Source: Leucothrix mucor
Lineage (GTDB): Bacteria; Pseudomonadota; Gammaproteobacteria; Thiotrichales; Thiotrichaceae
Length of the DNA stretch: 8,720 bases
NCBI GenBank assembly: GCA_011322515.1
Contig: DRMS01000350.1
Span: forward strand, 1 to 8,720
Direction of reading: 5' to 3'
Shown here: piece after piece, positions 5,907 through 8,720 of the stretch
How positions within the stretch are numbered: position 1 is the stretch's first letter
Layout of the letters: every line of letters begins with the position of its first letter
The notes under the pieces: model-generated
What the model saw: only the letters and a program-made list of their open reading frames with translations
Databases searched by the model: none
Told to the model about the DNA's origin: nothing
Made by a program: the position numbers and the translations under genes

Positions 5907-6326
5907 TTATCTCAAGAGGTGCAACGCATCGTGTAAATAAGCCAAGCGTTTTTTATGGATTATTTTCTCTCCCATAGCGGCTGACTTTTCAATGGTCTTT
6001 GCTAATACAGCTAGCTCATTAAGACCAAGGTTTAGCAGTGCTCCCTTGAGGCTATGCGCTGTCTCAGCAATTGCTTTTAAATTCTGCTGTTGGTACGCCT
6101 CATCCACAGAATGCAATGTTGCTTTTAGCGGTAATGATAGAGTCTTAAGAATAGCCGTGATTTGCACATCATTCATCCCTAGTTCTCGCTTGAGATGTGC
6201 ATGCGCTTGCATGAGATATTTTTGAGGATTGGCGCTGATATGCCTTGATTTATTGACTATTTTTGGTTTATTTCCCACAATGTTTATTCCTTCTACTTTA
6301 GCTTTTTTGGTGTAAAAATTTGGCAT
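5907..6326 (-). CDS. Free-standing histidine phosphotransfer (HPt) protein
   Basis: This is a small cytoplasmic phosphorelay protein that shuttles phosphate between receiver domains of hybrid kinases and an output regulator. The HPt four-helix bundle covers about 58-137, with the phosphorylatable H91 in AHSLKGALLNLGL, a textbook HPt motif. Residues 1-40 form a Lys-rich, probably flexible extension. It lies between rpfF and the gene for the soluble hybrid kinase. Both hybrid kinases in the cluster end with a receiver and lack an HPt, so it can take the place of the missing RpfC C-terminus. The first ATG has no ribosome site. A GTG at codon 17 (base 6278) has AAGGA 9 bases upstream and would give 123 residues; it may be the true start. 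A 14-bp inverted repeat lies just upstream. Confidence 0.88.
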   Translation of the reverse strand: MPNFYTKKAKVEGINIVGNKPKIVNKSRHISANPQKYLMQAHAHLKRELGMNDVQITAILKTLSLPLKATLHSVDEAYQQQNLKAIAETAHSLKGALLNLGLNELAVLAKTIEKSAAMGEKIIHKKRLAYLHDALHLLR

Positions 6327-6344
6327 AATTCATCAGCAAGGGGT

Positions 6345-6392
6345 TATAATAAATCTAATAAAATAAACAAACCAAATGTTAGATTTATTATA
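6345..6392. promoter_or_regulatory. 14-bp perfect inverted repeat upstream of the HPt gene
   Basis: TATAATAAATCTAA (6345-6358) pairs perfectly with TTAGATTTATTATA (6379-6392) across a 20-base A-rich spacer. It lies 19-66 bases before the HPt ATG and directly beside the family M element at 6398. It may be an operator, or a weak leader hairpin in an HPt transcript. Its half-site resembles the TATAATAATCA half of the palindrome before rpfF. Confidence 0.4.
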
Positions 6393-6397
6393 TCCTC

Positions 6398-6500
6398 CTA
6401 TAGTTTTTCACATAAATAACTACACCCTTCGACTCCGCTCAGGTACAGCTCCCTGAGCGGAGTCGAAGGGTGCGGAAATTTAATAAATGAATGTCTATAG
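6398..6500 (+). mobile_element. Family M MITE-like element, subtype A, copy 3 (103 bp)
   Basis: Both ends are intact CTATAG (6398-6403 and 6495-6500). The arms match the copy at 1992-2097. The central stem is a perfect 21-bp pair, 6423-6443 against 6452-6472 (ACCCTTCGACTCCGCTCAGG within it), with an 8-base loop. Compared with copy 2, the two stems differ at one position (CTCGG versus CTCCG) and the opposite arm carries the matching change (CCGAG versus CGGAG). It lies between the soluble hybrid-kinase gene and the HPt gene, so it may end or weaken read-through. Confidence 0.88.
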
Positions 6501-6517
6501 ATAACCTTACCTACCCC

Positions 6518-8314
6518 TTAAGCCGCTTCTTTCTCCACCCACTTAGCAACTATTTTTTGTAATACAGTCTGTTTTACAGGTTTTCGAAGATAATCATCCA
6601 TTCCTGCGCTTAAACATTTCTCTTTATCGCCCGCTAAAGCATTTGCGGTTAATGCAATAATAGGAATGGCATCCAGCTTTGAATTTTTCTCCCATTGGCG
6701 TATCTGTTTTGTTGCTTTATAACCATCCATGACAGGCATATGCATATCCATCAATACTAATTTATAAGGATTATTTTTAACTTCATTCACGGCTTGTTGA
6801 CCATCCATAACATGCTTAACGCTAAGCCCAATCTGCTCCATCATAGTGACTGCAATCAATGCATTAACTGGATTATCCTCTGCTAATAAAATATCAGTGC
6901 TACTTAACCGCAGATCATCTAATACAGACCTTTCAGGCACATTGTTATGCAGTGTTTGATTTTTAATAGTTAAGCATTCTAATAAGATGTCTTTCAATAG
7001 TGTTTCACGTATAGGCTTGGTCAGGAAAATTTCAATATTGGCAATTTTCCGTTCTTGATCTGCCAGATGATACGAACTCAGGGTGACCTTGGGAATACGC
7101 TGAAAATCAGGATGTGTATTTAATATTTCTGATAGTTCTAAGCTATCCATTCCTGGCATAAAATAATCGATCATCACCACATCAAATATACTGCGTTGCT
7201 CTCTGCTTTGATAAAGATGATCGACCGCTTCACGACTATTATCGACTAGCTTATAGTCGATACCCCACATTGAGAAATAATGATCTAGAACACGTTGACT
7301 CGTTTTTTCTCTTTCAACCACTAAGACCTTTAAACTTGATAAATCAGACGCTCCGATATTCTTTTCCACTGCTTTTATATCAACTGACTTAAAGGGAATA
7401 TCGATCCAAAAATGCGTCCCTTTGCCTTCGATACTTTCTAGATGAATACTACCCTCCATTAAATGAACCAACTCTTTACTAATGGTTAAGCCCAAGCCAA
7501 TACCTTCAAACTGTTTCGTTGTCGATGCATCCACTTGGGTAAAGGCCTTGAATATTTCATCTACTTTTTCTGTTGAAATACCAACCCCTGTATCGGTGAT
7601 TTCAAAACGTAAAACAGTATTTTTATCGTTATGCGCCAAAAGCTGTACTTGTATGGTAATTGTGCCTTGCTGAGTAAATTTTACCGCATTAGTTGCCAAG
7701 TTCATTATAATCTGGCGAATTTTAGCAGGGTCACCTTTAATGCGCTCTGGCACATGTTCAGATATATCCATCGTGAGTATCAAATCTTTCTCTTTTGACA
7801 TTGCCCCAATAATGTAATTAATATCAGAAAATAACTCTTTAATACCAAAGGTTATTTCTTCAAGATCCAGCTCCCCTGCATTGATCTTTGAAAAATCTAA
7901 AATATTATTGACAATATCAAGCAAGTTTTCGCCTGACATTAGAGCTGTATTAATAAATTTATGCTGTGTTTCATCCAGATTGGTATCTTTTATAATCTCT
8001 AGTGAACCTAGAATGCCATGTATTGGAGTACGAATTTCATGGCTCATATTCTCCATAAAGCGTGATTTTATCTGTGATTCTTTTATTGCATCAATACGCC
8101 GTTCTGCTTCTTTTTCTAAATCTTTATACATCTGAGTCATTTCACGTGAGGACTCATCCATTGACTTTTCTAATAAATAGCGCGCCTCTTTATTGCTGAC
8201 ATAAGCCTTATTGACGGTAGCAATAAAAGCCTGCCACTGCTCTTTGCTTTGTGGTAAGTCATCCTCAGAAAGATTAATATTTTTTAATTGTTGCTGTAAA
8301 TTTCTTTCAAGCAT
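6518..8314 (-). CDS. Soluble hybrid histidine kinase with two C-terminal receiver domains
   Basis: This is a cytoplasmic hybrid kinase with no membrane segment. Residues about 1-82 are helical and probably coiled coil (QWQAFIATVNKAYVSNKEARYLLEKSMDESSREM), a prefix I associate with kinases that receive input from a separate sensor protein. HisKA has H92 (MSHEIRTP). HATPase has N205/N209, DTGVGI (241-246) and GIGLGL (271-276). Receiver 1 (about 328-445) keeps D383 and K433, but its acidic pocket reads VVEREK, with Arg335 where the second acidic residue is usual, so it may be weak or regulatory. Receiver 2 (about 473-592) is canonical: E479/D480, D523, T556, K578. There is no HPt domain, and the next gene downstream encodes one. 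AAGGA lies 8 bases before the ATG. The reading starts at the first gene of the visible cluster. Confidence 0.92.
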   Translation of the reverse strand: MLERNLQQQLKNINLSEDDLPQSKEQWQAFIATVNKAYVSNKEARYLLEKSMDESSREMTQMYKDLEKEAERRIDAIKESQIKSRFMENMSHEIRTPIHGILGSLEIIKDTNLDETQHKFINTALMSGENLLDIVNNILDFSKINAGELDLEEITFGIKELFSDINYIIGAMSKEKDLILTMDISEHVPERIKGDPAKIRQIIMNLATNAVKFTQQGTITIQVQLLAHNDKNTVLRFEITDTGVGISTEKVDEIFKAFTQVDASTTKQFEGIGLGLTISKELVHLMEGSIHLESIEGKGTHFWIDIPFKSVDIKAVEKNIGASDLSSLKVLVVEREKTSQRVLDHYFSMWGIDYKLVDNSREAVDHLYQSREQRSIFDVVMIDYFMPGMDSLELSEILNTHPDFQRIPKVTLSSYHLADQERKIANIEIFLTKPIRETLLKDILLECLTIKNQTLHNNVPERSVLDDLRLSSTDILLAEDNPVNALIAVTMMEQIGLSVKHVMDGQQAVNEVKNNPYKLVLMDMHMPVMDGYKATKQIRQWEKNSKLDAIPIIALTANALAGDKEKCLSAGMDDYLRKPVKQTVLQKIVAKWVEKEAA

Positions 8315-8720
8315 TTCCCCAGTCCTTATTCAATACACTATTATATTTCTACGTTTGTATAAAAAACACACTATCATTCATCATATGCGGATGCATCAAA
8401 GACCAAAATCAAGGTTCGTGTTGAATCAAAATTAGGTGGTGTTTTTTTCAGCCAGTGGCTTTGATATAGCGTGTAGAAAAGGTTTTCATAGCGGGTATTT
8501 ATACTATAGTTTTTCAGATAAATAATTTCCTAATAAAAGGAGTGAAAGCTTCAGCTTTTCAGTCACCAAGATGAAATTTAATAAGTGAACGTCTATATTT
8601 TATTTTAATTAGATATTTTTAATACTAGCAATAAAAATGTGGTTGATCAATTTATAACCAATTTAATATCCATTGAATACAGCCCTTAAGTTACACAACA
8701 ATGGCTGTATATATTGAGGG
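8315..8720. other. Right-hand intergenic region (406 bp)
   Basis: No gene is supported here. Besides the family M element at 8504-8598, the stretch is A/T-rich. It must hold the promoter of the soluble hybrid-kinase gene, but no convincing -35/-10 pair is seen. ATACAGCC (8677-8684) and GGCTGTAT (8703-8710) form an 8-bp inverted repeat with an 18-base loop. There is no T-run, so I do not call it a terminator. Confidence 0.5.
8504..8598 (+). mobile_element. Family M MITE-like element, subtype B, copy 4 (95 bp)
   Basis: CTATAG at 8504-8509 and CTATAT at 8593-8598 bound a 95-bp element. It is the reverse complement of 669-763 with about five differences by eye. The centre is the AAAGCT/AGCTTT hairpin. 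It lies 190 bp upstream of the soluble hybrid-kinase start, in its presumed promoter region. Confidence 0.85.

Overview
The window looks like part of an AT-rich gammaproteobacterial chromosome. The protein families (RpfF/RpfC, PqiC-type lipoprotein, PiuC-type hydroxylase, integron integrase) fit that class. The intergenic spaces are unusually full of small palindromic repeats, as in large-genome sulfur-oxidising or methanotrophic gammaproteobacteria; that lineage guess is inference only.

Layout. Bases 1-495 hold the 3' end of an integron-type tyrosine recombinase (intI). Its stop codon abuts a 169-bp hairpin element, followed by a 95-bp MITE-like element. A PKHD-type Fe(II)/2-oxoglutarate hydroxylase (minus) and an unrecognised 111-residue protein (plus) are then divergently transcribed. 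A second MITE precedes an orphan PqiC-like lipoprotein (plus).

The right two thirds (2868-8314) is a co-directional minus-strand signalling cluster. In transcription order it holds a soluble hybrid kinase with two receivers, a free-standing HPt protein, RpfF (DSF synthase) and an RpfC-like membrane hybrid kinase. This is a diffusible-signal-factor (cis-2-unsaturated fatty acid) quorum-sensing locus. The HPt domain that normally ends RpfC is a separate gene, and the second hybrid kinase also lacks an HPt, so the HPt protein may be a shared node. No RpfG (HD-GYP) or other output regulator is in view.

Two repeat families run through the window. Family H is a ~165-bp two-stem hairpin with a conserved loop, and its stems differ in sequence between copies but keep pairing: full copies at 496-664 and 4624-4789, a partial one at 2808-2844. 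Family M is a ~95-106-bp element with CTATAG ends: 669-763, 1992-2097, 6398-6500, 8504-8598. Family M has two versions that share the arms but carry different central hairpins. One H copy lies between rpfF and rpfC and supplies the rpfF stop codon. Palindromes also lie upstream of rpfF and of the HPt gene.
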